From Pyrus communis (Eukaryota; Streptophyta; Magnoliopsida; Rosales; Rosaceae): a stretch of DNA of 64,000 nucleotides. Numbering within the stretch: the stretch's first letter is position 1; each line of letters starts with the position of its first letter. The notes beneath the pieces are model-generated. The model saw only the letters and a program-made list of their open reading frames with translations, made no database searches and was not told the origin of the DNA. This document shows, piece after piece, positions 38,299-50,036 of this stretch. The stretch spans positions 16,590,464 to 16,654,463 of the forward strand of contig NC_084814.1 of NCBI RefSeq assembly GCF_963583255.1, in the 5' to 3' direction. The position numbers were made by a program, and so were the translations under genes.

Positions 38299-38560
38299 GA
38301 TGTGATACCATATAGAAATTGTTATCTTAGTGAGTAAGAAAATTGAGTTTTTAGAGAGAGAGAGAGAAATGTAGGGAGAGATTGGATTATGAAAGATATG
38401 ATTTCATTACTTGATAAGTGGGAGAGAACAAGGGAGAAGGGGAAAGAGAGAATTAGGGTTGGGGGTAGGAAGACAAATGAAGGAGGGGGAGGAAGAGGGA
38501 GAAATGAATTGGGCTCTTCATCCCATTTCTAGCTACTTTTTCATATTTTATATTTCTTTT
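38299..38560 (-). repeat. Primer-binding site and probable 5' LTR of the truncated copia
   Basis: Minus strand at 38310-38299 reads TGGTATCACATC, close to the initiator-Met tRNA complement used by copia elements. Upstream on that strand lies a CT-rich stretch that should be the LTR. With no second LTR the far boundary cannot be set; 38560 is a guess. Confidence 0.5.
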
Positions 38561-38634
38561 TTTGCTAGAAATATATTAAATTAGTTTTTTATTTTATTTT
38601 ATTTTATAGTCAAACGATATATTTTATTAGATTA

Positions 38635-38730
38635 GATGTCACTGACAGGATTTGAACTTATGCCGTCATGCAAAGACTAACACCTTTCCACCATTGTAGT
38701 AAAGTGTCACTTGCATATTAAATTAGTTTA
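38635..38730 (-). repeat. SINE-like fragment
   Basis: Minus strand shows a weak A-box (TACTACAATGGTGG) followed by a B-box-like AAGTTCAAATCCTG about 40 bp later. No tail or target duplication was seen. Confidence 0.35.
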
Positions 38731-40662
38731 AATAGGGTTTTAAAAGTCTTTTGATAAATGGTTAAATATGTCATTAAAGTTTTTATTAACAGGTGGGTGG
38801 AGAAATAGGACATGTGTGTGGGTTGATCAACACTCAAAAAATAAAATAGCAAAATATGATTCGTGCGAAATTACATTACTATCGATGATTTTGCTTTGTA
38901 ATATAATAACAAATTGTTTTTTCATCCTGTTTTGGTTGACAAAGAAAGTTTTGTTAATATATAGTTTCGATATGAAAAGATGCTTGAAATGCAACCCTAA
39001 AAGTTACTTTTTCACCGGTAAAGATTTGTCACAAAGACGGTAGATGCAATAAACTACCATATTAGGACACACGCAATGTAATTACTAGCAAGTGAGATCA
39101 CGTCAAAATCATTGTTGACAAGTGAGGCCACATCACTCGCTTACCGAGAGTTAAGTAAGGTGGGGCTACCACATATCTAGCCAAATAAGGTTGTGCCCCC
39201 ACAAACAGGACTAGGAAGAGTAAATCCACTATGAAGATCAGTTATAGGAGGTGGATCCTACCCACCAAGAATAAGAAAACCAACTCAAAGTCATATATCT
39301 AGAGCTCAAAATCAAGGGAAAAGGGCTTGGGAGGGGTAGATCTCTATTTTTGGGCAGAGGCTCCATCAAAGACATGGAAAATGGTTGCCCACAAAACGGT
39401 GGGGGAGAAGAGGTGTTGGGCAACACCAATAAAATGAAGAAAAAGGGGAAAAGGGGAAGGGGCGCCGAAGCATCGGTCAAGGGGAAATGAAGGGGGATGG
39501 GAGTAGGGGTTCTATGGACTAGGAGGGGGTGGTTAAGAGGAGGGCGATAGATGATGCCACTGTACCCTCAAGCCGGAGTAAGGGGCCAACAAGTATGGTG
39601 TTGGGCTGCAGTTTTAAGAGATACACATAGTTAATTTGAGGGTGATCTTTGTTGAATGTCATTAAGCAGGAAAAGCATTTGATATAGTGGTCGTAGCCGA
39701 CAAGCAGTTACCATCTTGTGTATTTGTTGTACACACTTACACGCTTATTTTTCTACCCACTTTATATGCAGAAGAATGGAGTCTCACATCGAATATAAAA
39801 CAAAATAATATATATTTCATACATGGGAGGTTCGTTAATATTACTGAGACTTAGCGATAAAATTCTACACCTACTAATAATGATATCAATGACGTTGGCG
39901 ATCAGTCATATTGAGCCAAAACATTTGAGTTTTCCATGATGTAATCAAGTAATGATAAGTAATTTAGTATTGTATCAATCACAAGTAGTCGGGTGACGCA
40001 TTCTCAAGTCCGCTCAAGAAGTCATCAAGTTGCCTCTAAAGCTTTTCATATTTTTTTAGGATTCATAACCTGCTTTCACCAAAGTGATGTTCATAACCTG
40101 CTTTTCAACAAAGTGATGTGAAAGACGTAATGAGACATATTAATAAGTATATCTTCCGGTTATATGCTAGAATCTCTTATAAAAAGTATCACTGTTTTAA
40201 CTTTTAAGTTCATCCCTTCTCTCAAAATGGCAAAATTTGTGTGTTTGTTTAGTACATGATCTGCTATTTCCACGTTGTGATCGTAATTATTTGTAATCAT
40301 CCCCTAATCACGATGAAGTACTAATTAAATCCCCTCTGTTCTTGAACTTCTTTTGTGTAGTTGTATATGTTCATAAAACAATGGTGCATTTCCATATGAG
40401 GCTTGGAGTTGGATAGTCTTAAAATTCATGCACTGGATCAAAATGCAGCTTATTTGTCAAAAAGAAGTATATGTAAGCAAAATGATTGAAATTACAAAAG
40501 TGACTGTTTAAGCATATCACTTATTGATGGACTACAAGCGCATTCTTAGCAAACTCTAATTAAGCACTCCATGAAGCGGAACATATTTGAACACCATTCT
40601 CAGTAATTCCCCACATACCAAAACTCATAATACTAAATATATATTTATTAACAACCACAAAT
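38731..40662. other. Intergenic, no gene seen
   Basis: Short open frames at 38768-39043 and 39238-39480 have no recognisable features. A near-duplicate phrase (TTCATAACCTGCTTTY...CAAAGTGATGT) occurs at about 40062-40118. Confidence 0.5.
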
Positions 40663-41220
40663 TTACCAACACTCATAGAACTTGATATCCACCTTGAGCC
40701 TGAAGTAGACTTCACCTTCAAATGAATCCGTGTGTATGGTTGCAACTCCCCGGTGCATGAAAAAGTCCCCGGTGCCACCCACGACGGATATGTCCCTATA
40801 TTTAATCAAAATGGGGTCGGCTCCGATGAAATTTATTGTGCCCTGGTAGTCTGTGCTGTTTAGATAAAATGAGAAGCCAAGCCAAGCAGTGAATGTGTTC
40901 TTTGTATCATACATGTACATCCCTTGTGCTCTGCCCACAGGCTTGGAGTGCAGATTGTTGTCGAGGGTAATGGGGTCATCGAAAACCGCTATGTTCCCGA
41001 AATGAAAATTCGGTGCCAAGATGGTTAGGTTGGATCCTTGAGGGGCTGCCACAATTGCAGATGTAGCATTGGCAGCATTTTTTCCATTGTAGATAATGTC
41101 ATGGAAGAATAGCACCAAGTGCTTGCATGGTTTGTACTTGTCTTTGTGTTTTGGGAAGGCTGAAGATATAGCGAGGAACATGAAGAAGAATATTAGAACT
41201 GAGGAACTTCTTGCTTCCAT
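40663..41220 (-). CDS. Dirigent protein, 185 aa
   Basis: Family role: secreted beta-barrel proteins that steer stereospecific coupling of phenoxy radicals (lignans) or related reactions in the cell wall. The ATG at 41218-41220 begins [20 protein letters not shown], a signal peptide. The mature domain shows [43 protein letters not shown], the family block [20 protein letters not shown] and the ending [14 protein letters not shown]. Two cysteines (PCKH and YECW) match the usual disulfide pair, and NATS/NLT/NST are potential N-glycosylation sites. Single exon, as is usual for the family. The longer upstream open frame has no ATG. The subgroup is uncertain. Confidence 0.93.
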   Translation of the reverse strand: MEARSSSVLIFFFMFLAISSAFPKHKDKYKPCKHLVLFFHDIIYNGKNAANATSAIVAAPQGSNLTILAPNFHFGNIAVFDDPITLDNNLHSKPVGRAQGMYMYDTKNTFTAWLGFSFYLNSTDYQGTINFIGADPILIKYRDISVVGGTGDFFMHRGVATIHTDSFEGEVYFRLKVDIKFYECW

Positions 41221-41340
41221 TGTGGGATATGCAATGAAGACCAGATGCAAAGAGAGAAACAAAAAGGAGAGGAATACTTCAAGCTCAGTAAAATGAGCTT
41301 TTGTTATTGCTCTACTTGTGAGTTTGCAATCTGTCTCTGT

Positions 41341-41350
41341 CTTTTTATAA
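41341..41350 (-). promoter_or_regulatory. TATA box of the intact dirigent gene
   Basis: Minus strand TTATAAAAAG lies about 121 bp upstream of the ATG, a suitable distance for a short leader. Confidence 0.6.
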
Positions 41351-41788
41351 GCACTTGGAAGCTTCAAAACCTAAAAAGCTAAAATTAAAGAGAATTGTTA
41401 TTGGCACTTCAAATTTCTTATTCTACACTCCAAATTTTCTATATCTAGAAAGAAAAATACACTTGTAAGGAGTGTAGAATGAGATTTTTGAAATGCTAAT
41501 ATCATGTTCCAAATTAAATTAATTAATTATATATATATATATATACACTGTTGTTTACTGTATGAATGGAGATGAGTATTCCAAGCTTCTGTTAATAGAC
41601 TTTTCCTCTTATTGTCGGTTTGCTTGCCACCCACTACCAGTACTATGACCTTATAATATAATATAATGTACATCACCAAGAAAATGACCCAAGTGTTTTT
41701 ATATGCAGTGATTAAAGTCCCTAGTAATGTCACTTCTAGTACTAGGTAGAGAATACACGAATGGTTATCTTTTTTTTTTTTCTTCAGG

Positions 41789-42089
41789 TAATGTTAGGTA
41801 GATCAAATTTGCAAATCAAATGATGTGTTACCAATAAGAAATAAGCACGTTAATCAACAATTAAATAATAATTCAATCATCAGCTTTCATATCATTTGGT
41901 TTACAAAATGAATAATGCTAGGAAGACCAAATTTTAAACCAAATTTGCAAACTAAAATGATGTGGTTGTTGATGTGCTTATTTCCTATTGATGACACATT
42001 ATTTGGTTTGTAAATTTAGTTTAAAATTTTGGTCTTTTTAGCATTATCCTTACAAAATTTTATCTACAAATTTAACCTTCATAACATTA
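41789..42089. mobile_element. MITE (TAATGTTAGG family) carrying a second copy inside
   Basis: The outer ends TAATGTTAGGTAGATCAAAT and (inverted) TAATGTTATGAAGGTTAAAT enclose another member at 41913-42046. Once the inner copy is subtracted, the outer element is about 167 bp, near the 151 bp of the two single copies at 45793 and 49886. Ends are consistent with a TA target duplication (Tc1/mariner-Stowaway style), though the superfamily is inferred. Confidence 0.75.
41913..42046. mobile_element. Inner nested MITE of the same family
   Basis: Starts TAATGCTAGGAAGACCAAAT and ends, inverted, TAATGCTAAAAAGACCAAAA. It is almost a perfect palindrome over some 55 bp per arm and would fold into a long hairpin. 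Confidence 0.8.
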
Positions 42090-43890
42090 CTTTTATTTTA
42101 TTTTATATTTTATTTCATTTATTTTATTTTTTGAGAGGAGTTTTCTGAAAGACGGTTCGTCTTTTGCGATTGACATTTTTGAGATAAACCAAGCATTAAG
42201 CAGTTCAAAAAAATTTCCAAAAGTTGTAGGCTTAACAGCCAAATACATGAACAATTCCTATTGATGCTAATCAAATAATATATCATACTAACTAGTTTTA
42301 TCGATTGCCTTTCATCATTTAAATATTTTCTAAGCAAAAGTTAGCCACTTATGATTTTTGCTCAAGTTGTACAGTGAAGAGCACGACAAGAACGAGATCA
42401 ATCAAAATTTCAGGCCAGGCTGCTAAATATAATAACAAAAAGAAAAAGCTTTAATAAGTGTTGGCCTCAAATTCCAGTGGACTTGTAAAGTGTAAAGTTA
42501 CTCGATCTTCAAGAATGATGACAAATTGAAAAATAAAAGTAAGGTTAAAAAATGGGGAAAAATGGACCAGGAAAAACGAGCAAAAAGAAATACGAGGATG
42601 AGATGTCACAAGTCATAAACAAGCAAATTAAGTAGAAGAGTAATGTTTTATTTCCAAAGACAGATTCATAAAATGTAAAATTGCCAAAGTTTAGACTGAT
42701 ATTCTTAGGAATTGGATTCCATCCCGATCCATTTTATGGGGATTTTAAGAATTTTCACATCTTAATCATTCATTGTGTATATCAAAAATCATTTAACCTT
42801 TTTAATTTAAAATTAAACGCAAATAGTATCTGATGAAAACTGACCGAATGATGTACGATGAACGATTACTATATGGGAATTCATAAGATCATCCCAAAGT
42901 GGATCCGGAAATGATCTTTTTCATATTCTTAGCCTTTGGGGTGAAAACAATTATATGTGCACAAGACTAGTTGCAGCAGGAGAAAAGTATTAAGACTGAT
43001 TGGGGTCCATATATATATTCTCAATTTTGTGCACCTTTTTGCGTTCCATTCTGGTGGGAGATTAGTGGAGGTAGGTGTCGATTTAGCTTTTACTGTTGGT
43101 CCAAATGAAAAGTGACATAATATGGTAGGTAAGTCCTGGTAAGTCCAATCTCGAGTAGTCCATGTCTGCCTCATAAAATTCAAAGAAGATACTAAGCATC
43201 TTTTCATTGGAAGTCTGGATTTCTATCATTAATCAAGAAAAATCTAATCATTATGTTTTTATTTGAAAGAAAATACCACATTTTATTATTGTATGGTTGT
43301 TTGCTTTTTAAATGTGTCGAAAGTGATATGTGGATTGAGATTGGGAGATGATATCTCGATCAGGACTCATATGTCGACCTTGTGAAATTTTATCTCCTAG
43401 CTAATTATATTGGGGCCAAAACGCTAGAAAAAAAAAACTAAGAGCCAAAACGCTAGAAAAAAAAAAACTAACTAATTACTGCAAATGGTTTTCGGCCTAA
43501 CATTAGCTTTTGCATAATTTCCGAATATTAAATGTCATTTTATTCACACAACTTTTATGTTAAATATACCACACATCATAAGGTTTTGTCTGGTATTGCA
43601 TTTTTTTTCATCAAAAGCTAATTTACATTAAAGTTAAGTAATAAAAAAAAGTTTAGTAAAAAAATATCCTACTTATTTTAAAAGCAATGACTTCTCTTTA
43701 ACCAACAAAAAAAAAAAAAAAAAAACAATGACTTCTTGACAACAATTTTCATAAAAAAAAAAGAAAAAAAAAAAAAAAAAAGAGTTGAGCCTTTAATGAA
43801 TATTTTCAATTTTTGTAATACCCTCATTAGTTTGTTTTTTTTTAAATGACATTATTTATCCTTTTACACACATATCATCCATTGTCAAAC
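42090..43890. other. Intergenic, no gene seen
   Basis: AT-rich. A 26-bp tandem repeat (AAAACGCTAG plus a poly-A run) lies at about 43418-43470, and long A-runs at 43707-43781. Open frames such as 42929-43207 are unrecognised. Confidence 0.5.
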
Positions 43891-43894
43891 AAAG

Positions 43895-44330
43895 TGACTG
43901 CCACCACTACCACTTCAAATACTAACATTAAACCACCACCATTACTACAGTTATTGTTGCCACCACCACCATAACCATAATCACGACCATCATAATTGCC
44001 ACCACAGCCACCATTGCCACCACAACCATAACCACCATGACTACTACCACAACCACAATTGTCGCCATTGACATCACCGCCATTGCCATCACCATCATTG
44101 TTGTAATTGCCACCAACAATAGCACAACTGTCATCACTGCCACCACAATTACAACTGCCAGCACTGATGCTACCTCCACCCCTACTACTATCGTTACCTC
44201 TACACCCTAATCACAACACCCGCTATTATCACCACCACCATACCCTTACCATTGTTGCTGTTATCACCACTACCACTTCCTCCCCCTCCCCCCCCCCCCC
44301 AAATCGTTGTCGTTGCAACTACCTCGACTA
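43895..44330. repeat. Degenerate CAC/CAT trinucleotide-rich tract
   Basis: About 430 bp built almost wholly of CCACCA, CCATTG and CATCAC-like triplets. It opens long low-complexity frames on both strands (Val/Met-rich on minus, Pro/Leu/His-rich on plus) that are not genes. It directly abuts the LINE remnant. Confidence 0.85.
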
Positions 44331-44361
44331 CCATTTTTATTTTTGTTATTATATACAATTA

Positions 44362-45480
44362 TATCATGTCTCTTGAACAAACGACATTTTTGAAAGGTAG
44401 ACGTATTTCTGATTCTAGTTTTAGAAGGGTTCAATTTTATGGACAAAAAGGCTTTTGATGGTAACGTGGGCATAAAAGTCGATATTGCTAAAACTTTTGA
44501 TACTTTGAACTGAAATTTTCTTCTCCATGTGCTTTCTAGCTTTGGTTTTTCTCGTATATTTGTGGACTGTGTGCATGTTTTATCACAGTTAGCTCGCTTT
44601 TTAATTTTCGTAAATGGCACACTACATGGGTTTTCTCTTGCTCTCAAGGTGTACATCAGGGAGACCCTCTTTCTCCACTCATTTTCTATGTGGTGGAGGA
44701 TGCTCTGAGCAGGGGCCTATCTTTTCTTTTCTCTGGTTATCATCTTATTTGAAAGAAACACAGTGATTGTGCTTTGGCTGAGGTTATTTGTCGTCATTTT
44801 ATTCCGCCGCGACTATCTATTTTGGCTTGGCTACTTTTTTATGATAAGATTCCAACTGAGGGTGCACTAAAATGACGTGGTATATCTTTTGATTTTTTTT
44901 TGTTGTTTATGTCATAATTCTGAGGAATCTACTGCTCATCTTTTATTCGGTTGTCCGATATCTAGGCTGCTTTGGAGGTGTTAGCATGTCAATTTGGTAC
45001 TTCTTTGCCTCTTTCAGATTCTTTGGCTGAGTTTTGGGATGTCTATGTGCATAAGCCATTTTTCCAACAGTTGCATAATCTCTAAATATTTGGAAAGCTC
45101 GAAATAAATTTATTTTGAGGGTCAACCAATTTACTTTCGTCGACTTTACATGTCTATCAATTCTAGGTTGGTTTATGGTAGGAAGTTTATACTTGGTTAC
45201 TCTCAAGGTTATGACACTCATGTCATTTCTTCTTCTCAAGGTTATGACACTCGTGTTCTTGGGATCCAAACTATCACTCGAAATGAGCCCACTATTCTTC
45301 CTGTGCTTTAGTCTCCACCTTGGTTTCCTTAGATTAAACTTAACACAGATAGTTTGTCTAAAGGAAATCTTGGTCTTACTACATGTGAAGGAGTTTTCAG
45401 GGATTGCCATGATCAGTTTATAAGTGGTTTTAGTTTTTCAAACCTACCTTATATTGTGAATATGATCGTTGCATTTATTC
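44362..45480 (+). pseudogene. LINE (non-LTR retrotransposon) reverse transcriptase / RNase H remnant
   Basis: Plus-strand readings across shifting frames recover the order of a plant L1-type ORF2. An RT block comes first (SLEQTTFLKGRRISD, then VGIKVDIAKTFDTLN with the first catalytic Asp region, HVLSSFGFSRIFVD, VNGTLHGF, a decayed RQGDPLSP-like stretch at about 44660). Next is a zinc-binding RT-associated region (FIPPRLSILAWL...YDKIPTEGALK), and finally an RNase H block (PPWFP...IKLNTD at about 45318 to GVFRD at 45395). Stops and frameshifts are numerous, and the YADD region is not seen, implying an internal deletion near 44730. The 5' end is truncated. Confidence 0.85.
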
Positions 45481-45792
45481 CCCTTTGTTAGCTCATATCT
45501 ATAAAAAGAGGAATACAAAAACGAAAATTATCACCAAATGACTCTTAACATTTTACCTCTTAATTAGCTCATAAGCCTTTTAAACATTTTTGCACATAAG
45601 GTATTTAATTTTAACCCTATTGGATTTCAAACTTATTTTAATTTTATGACTGTGGCTGAATAAAATAGATCTGAAAATTTGACCAAAACCTAACAAGGAC
45701 ATGGTAATTATAATTTGTTAACCTCCTCAAATAATAAGTCGTAGCAATAATATAAGTGGTCAGTAGAGAATGAGTGGTCTGTAATAAATGTG

Positions 45793-45943
45793 TAATGTTA
45801 GGGAGACTAAATTTACAAACTAAATGATGTGTCACTAATAGAAATAAGCACGTTTATCAACATGTAAGTAATAAACCAATCATCAACTTCCATATCTTTT
45901 AGTTTTCAAAATATTGTCTACAAATTTAGTTTTCTTAGCATTA
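45793..45943. mobile_element. MITE, TAATGTTAGG family (single copy, 151 bp)
   Basis: Ends TAATGTTAGGGAGACTAAAT and, inverted, TAATGCTAAGAAAACTAAAT. The interior shares AATGATGTGT, AATAAGCACGTT and AATCATCA words with the 41789 element. Confidence 0.8.
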
Positions 45944-45988
45944 CTCATAACAAATTTAGTGACTTGCATTGCCATACAACAGACTTAA

Positions 45989-47123
45989 GAGCAACTTCAT
46001 CCCATTAAGGCAATAATTGCACATGCAATTAGTTAAAGACAATCATTGCCTAGTGAATAGTAAGTGTCCGAGTGCATCTCTACCTCATAAATGAATTGCA
46101 CATGCAATTGTATTAAAATTATTATTTTTAAATAATCAAAGATAATTTTATGTTTAATTTTGGATAGAAATTTTAACTATTCCGTTACGCCACGTATCAT
46201 TATCTGAAATTATAACTTATATGGATAAAATTTTGATTAGATTTTTAAACAATCTTGTAGCACTACATGTCATGAGGATAGTTGAAAGTATTTTTGAAAT
46301 TGAAATATGGTGTAAAGTGGAAGAGGATGATTGAGAATTTATAGGAAATTTTTTATTTTGTATTTTTTTAAAATTTTTTTGATAACCTAATTAGTATATA
46401 TCGTTGGATTATATTTGTTTTGCAATCCAACAGCCTAGATTGTGCCACTCAGGCCTAAATACATGATTGAGTATTTATAGGAAATTTTTTATTTTGTATT
46501 TTTTTTTTAATTTTTGATAACCTAATTAGTATAGATCGTTGGATTATATTTGTTTTGCAATCCAACAGCCTAGATTGTGCCACTCAGGCCTAAATACAAT
46601 AAGACATTTTTTGTTGATTTTCTTTTTAATTTTTTTAAGTAGGAAAAATATAGACTAGTAATAATAAATGCTAACGGCCGAAGTTGCACCACGTGTCCTG
46701 GCTTTTAGGATTTAAATTCAAAATTATATAAATCATTGGAAATCCAACGGTCTAGAAATATAGTTGTTAGAAATCCAATGGCCCATAATGTGCCACATCG
46801 CCCCTCATTCGGTTGGGTTGAGTGCGCCTGTAGTGCGGGCCCCAACACCAATTTTTGGTCGGCTCAATCACCTTTATCCACACGTGAAAACTATGTGCCT
46901 GACAAAAAAAAAAAGAAAAAGAAAAAAGGAACGTGGTTGACATCATCCTCACGTTAGATCAACTCGGTCACTGAGATGAGGCATTCCTGCCGATAGAGTA
47001 GTGCGGTTTTGCTGGGGTCCCTTATAGCCCAACTGATTAGGTTGGGGTGGATAGACTTTTTTTTGGATTTTGGGGATTAAATTGCTCTATTGTCCAACTA
47101 ATTGGCATAGGGTGGACTTGCTC
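45989..47123. mobile_element. Harbinger/Tourist-like element, 1.1 kb, non-autonomous
   Basis: The left end GAGCAACTTCATCCCATTA pairs with the inverted right end GAGCAAGTCCACCCTATGC. The trinucleotide TAA flanks both sides (45986-45988 and 47124-47126), the PIF/Harbinger target duplication. No transposase is encoded. The interior contains a 134-bp tandem duplication (46332-46598) and a third, weaker related segment near 46733-46800. Confidence 0.65.
46332..46598. repeat. 134-bp tandem duplication
   Basis: Copies 46332-46464 and 46466-46598 are nearly identical, sharing TTTATAGGAAATTTTTTATT, GATAACCTAATTAGTATA, TTTGTTTTGCAATCCAACAG and GTGCCACTCAGGCCTAAATA. The main differences are in a T-run. 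Confidence 0.92.
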
Positions 47124-47159
47124 TAAGTCTTGACTCCGTGTGAGAAACTGACTCCATTA

Positions 47160-47506
47160 GACCATCTTCAAATGAGATGTCAAATTCTAAGTGGAGTGTC
47201 ATGTAATCAAATTTGAAGGTTGGAATAAGGTCGAACGGATATGTCAATCCTATGTGGATTGACATATGAAAAAAGGTGATGTCAAATAATTTTTTAATCA
47301 TTTTATTATGTAAGTTCCATTAATGCACAAATTATAGATTTTGAAAATTTATTTAATTGATTTCTTTTTAAAAAATAGTTCTGCAAATATCATTTATAAC
47401 AAAAAAAAACATATCGGTTGGAGGAAGAGAAAATATAACATTGCCACGTCAACTATCAAATTAACATTTGAAATTTATATTTTTGACATTTCCATTAGAG
47501 ATGCTC
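47160..47506. mobile_element. Tourist-like MITE, 347 bp
   Basis: The left end GACCATCTTCAAATGAGATG and the inverted right end GAGCATCTCTAATGGAAATG match well and continue as TGTCAAA on both arms. TTA flanks both sides (47157-47159, 47507-47509). No coding capacity. Confidence 0.78.
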
Positions 47507-47694
47507 TTAATTTGCGATAATAATATTTTTGGGTTTTTTAAGAAGTATTTTTCGAGTTTCTTTTAAGAAATATTTTCGAGTTTCTTTTAAGTAAAAGTAG
47601 GATGCAATGATTTATTTGGTTAATTTATCAGGTAGTGTTACAACTAGTGGAGTCTTTGCTTATGGATGAAATTGAATATTCTTTTAATTATTGG

Positions 47695-47817
47695 GAATTT
47701 TAACGAAAAATTTCATGTACCGTTTACCTTAACGAAAAACCACATTTTTAATTTTAAAAGTCAATCCTGGTACTATTCACGTACAACGTTTTTTTTTTAT
47801 CATTTTCGTTAAAATTC
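47695..47817. mobile_element. Short MITE with 15-bp perfect inverted ends
   Basis: GAATTTTAACGAAAA at the left end is repeated perfectly inverted at the right end (47803-47817); 123 bp in total. Related TTAACGAAAA-type text occurs at 16311-16490. Target duplication unclear. Confidence 0.55.
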
Positions 47818-48249
47818 AAAATTTTCAAACCATTTTTTTTAGTTTTCATTTCATTATTTTATAGAAAGCGAAAGGTTAACGTTAGGTTGGTTGGGCCGGT
47901 AGACCATTTAACCTAGTCATGTGCTTTGGTTGGTCAATACTGGCCTTTTTGATCATCGAATCTTTATTAACTGGGAATATGCACCCTACTAATACTCAAA
48001 CACAATCTTCTGATCTGGACTAGCTATATGTTATATATTATTGTCATTATTATTTTAGTATGATTAATGATGCTTTCTAAATTATTGTGTGGTAGCTGAC
48101 AAACAATAATTCAGAGAATATCGGAGCACTCACCTTAGGTGGCTCATAACCTCAGAATAACTCTCTAAAGAACAAAACTCCTCATTTAGATAACAAGTTG
48201 GTTTTGGAAGAAATTAATACAAGTTCCAACCACTTGCTCATGCTTCTTC

Positions 48250-48500
48250 AAATCTATTTGGAGGCATTTGGTTGGTGAAGTTTTGCAATAGGGAATTCGG
48301 AGACGCGGTGGCCGCATGGGATGACGGCTTGGCGTCGGAGGTGATGGAGGTGGAGGAGTATCCGAGTGAGTTGAGGTGTTGGGTTGGGTGCTCGTCGAAT
48401 TGGGTTGTTTGGTCTTTTTACCTTTTTCTGGTGGGGTGCGTGGGTGCGTGGGGCGGCTTCAGAAGAATGAGGGACAAAATTGGAATTTTAATGAATGTGA
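48250..48500 (+). other. GC-rich coding-like island, unidentified
   Basis: A block of markedly higher GC with an open plus-strand frame (REFGDAVAAWDDGLASEVME then a hydrophobic stretch WSFYLFLVGCVGAWGG) sits in AT-rich repeat DNA. It has no ATG context I trust and no family match from memory. It may be a captured gene fragment. Confidence 0.3.
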
Positions 48501-48554
48501 GGTGTTTTCATAAGAGTGCTACTAAAACCTTTATCGTGATATTTCTTTTCATTT

Positions 48555-48696
48555 GGAAGTAAGAGATCTTAGGTTCGAACCTCATGGATGGCGAATTCGA
48601 TACCAAATGAGGCTTCTCATCGTGTGACTTTGCCGAACTCCCCATCTTTTTAGTGTAAAAAATATCAATGTACTCAAAAAAAAAAAAAAAAAAAAA
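48555..48696 (+). repeat. SINE 3' part with poly(A) tail
   Basis: A perfect pol III B-box (GGTTCGAACCTC at 48572) is followed by a conserved-looking body (ACCAAATGAGGCTTCTCATC) and a 22-base A-run ending at 48696. The A-box region upstream is degenerate. Confidence 0.6.
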
Positions 48697-49885
48697 TCCT
48701 CATTGTCTTATTTTTCCACTGACTTTTTAATGAAAATGTTAATCACTTATTTATCCTTTTAGTAAAAGACTTTTATATCCATATTTATACATTCTTTATA
48801 ATTTTAATTTAATAATTAAAACAAAATAAAGAAAAACTAAAACTAATGAAAATAAATCCATCACCCTCCTAAATCAGCCATCATGGGCCGACGACTATCA
48901 AGTCCCCAATCATCCATCACACCTCTCCAGCAGCAAACATCACCCTACTCTCTCTTTTAATTCTGGTAATACCACCTCCAACCTCTCTTCCTCTTCCTCA
49001 TAGATAAACAACAATGGTCACCGATCACGTGTAGAATAGAGATGCAACAAAGGAGGCAGCCAGGGAAGCTAGAGGACGATGACAATCCAGATTTTCAAAT
49101 CAAATAATACCCAAATCCCAATTGGAATAAACGATTTGGAGCAATCTTCCTCCCCTGTCTTCACTCTATTCCTCCCCTCCTGTTTCTCTCTCTTTGTCCC
49201 CCGTGATTCTCTCTTCCTCCCGCTCTTGTTTCTCTCTCTTTCCAAAGGAGATGCCACCAAGCAGGTGTCAAAGGTTTTGATTTTTGATAGGGTTGGGTGG
49301 AGGTGTTAAAAATAAAATATATTAAAGGTTATTTTATGAAAAATGGTAGGTAGAGGAATAACATTTAATTTTTTAATTTTTTTATCGTCGATAAGATTAT
49401 AATGTGAGTGTAAAAATAAAATAATGAAGTGGGTCTATCACCAAAATTGTAGGGTATCTATAAAACAATCTAATTTTAGTCATAAAATGCAATTAGTTAA
49501 ATTAACTAATGAACTGTCGTATCATTTGATGAAATTGACAAAAAATGAACAACAGAAATTGGATATCTGTTATTATTCTTTGTGAAAATGCCAATGATGA
49601 TTGTTTGTTGGAATATATCACCAGAAATTAATATGGGAACTATCAACTCTCGAAAGGTGACTTGTACATTAACCTTGGCATATACGCCTCTTCAAACAAG
49701 AAGTTCCGAAACTAATTGTGATGACTAGTCACAGCACACTAGAACTTAATCATCTCTATATATTTACTAGTAATTAAGATTGCAATAGAAGTACCTCGAT
49801 CGCTACATAGTGCAAGCAAATATTTAGAAAATTATCATGGAATCACTTTCACACTAGGGGATATGTGACTAGCAGTATAACGTGG
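48697..49885. other. Intergenic, no gene seen
   Basis: AT-rich with a CT-rich stretch at 49145-49240. The open frames in it are unrecognised. Confidence 0.5.
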
Positions 49886-50036
49886 TAATGTTAGGAAGAC
49901 TAAATTTGTAGATTAAATTTTGAAAACTAAAAGACATGAAAGTTAATTATTGGTTTATTATTTAAGCGTTAATAAATGTGTTCATTCCTATTAATGACAC
50001 ATAATTTAGTTTCTAAATTTAATTTCCCTAGCATTA
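49886..50036. mobile_element. MITE, TAATGTTAGG family (single copy, 151 bp)
   Basis: Ends TAATGTTAGGAAGACTAAAT and, inverted, TAATGCTAGGGAAATTAAAT. Same length as the copy at 45793. It lies 143 bp beyond the stop codon of the second dirigent. Confidence 0.78.

Noticed and set aside
40663..41367. Longer N-terminus for the intact dirigent
   Set aside because: The extension upstream of 41220 begins at a non-ATG codon and precedes a normal signal peptide; the TATA box at 41341-41350 lies inside it.
43928..44376. Val/Met-rich and Pro/His-rich open frames
   Set aside because: They are translations of a CAC/CAT low-complexity tract, not genes.
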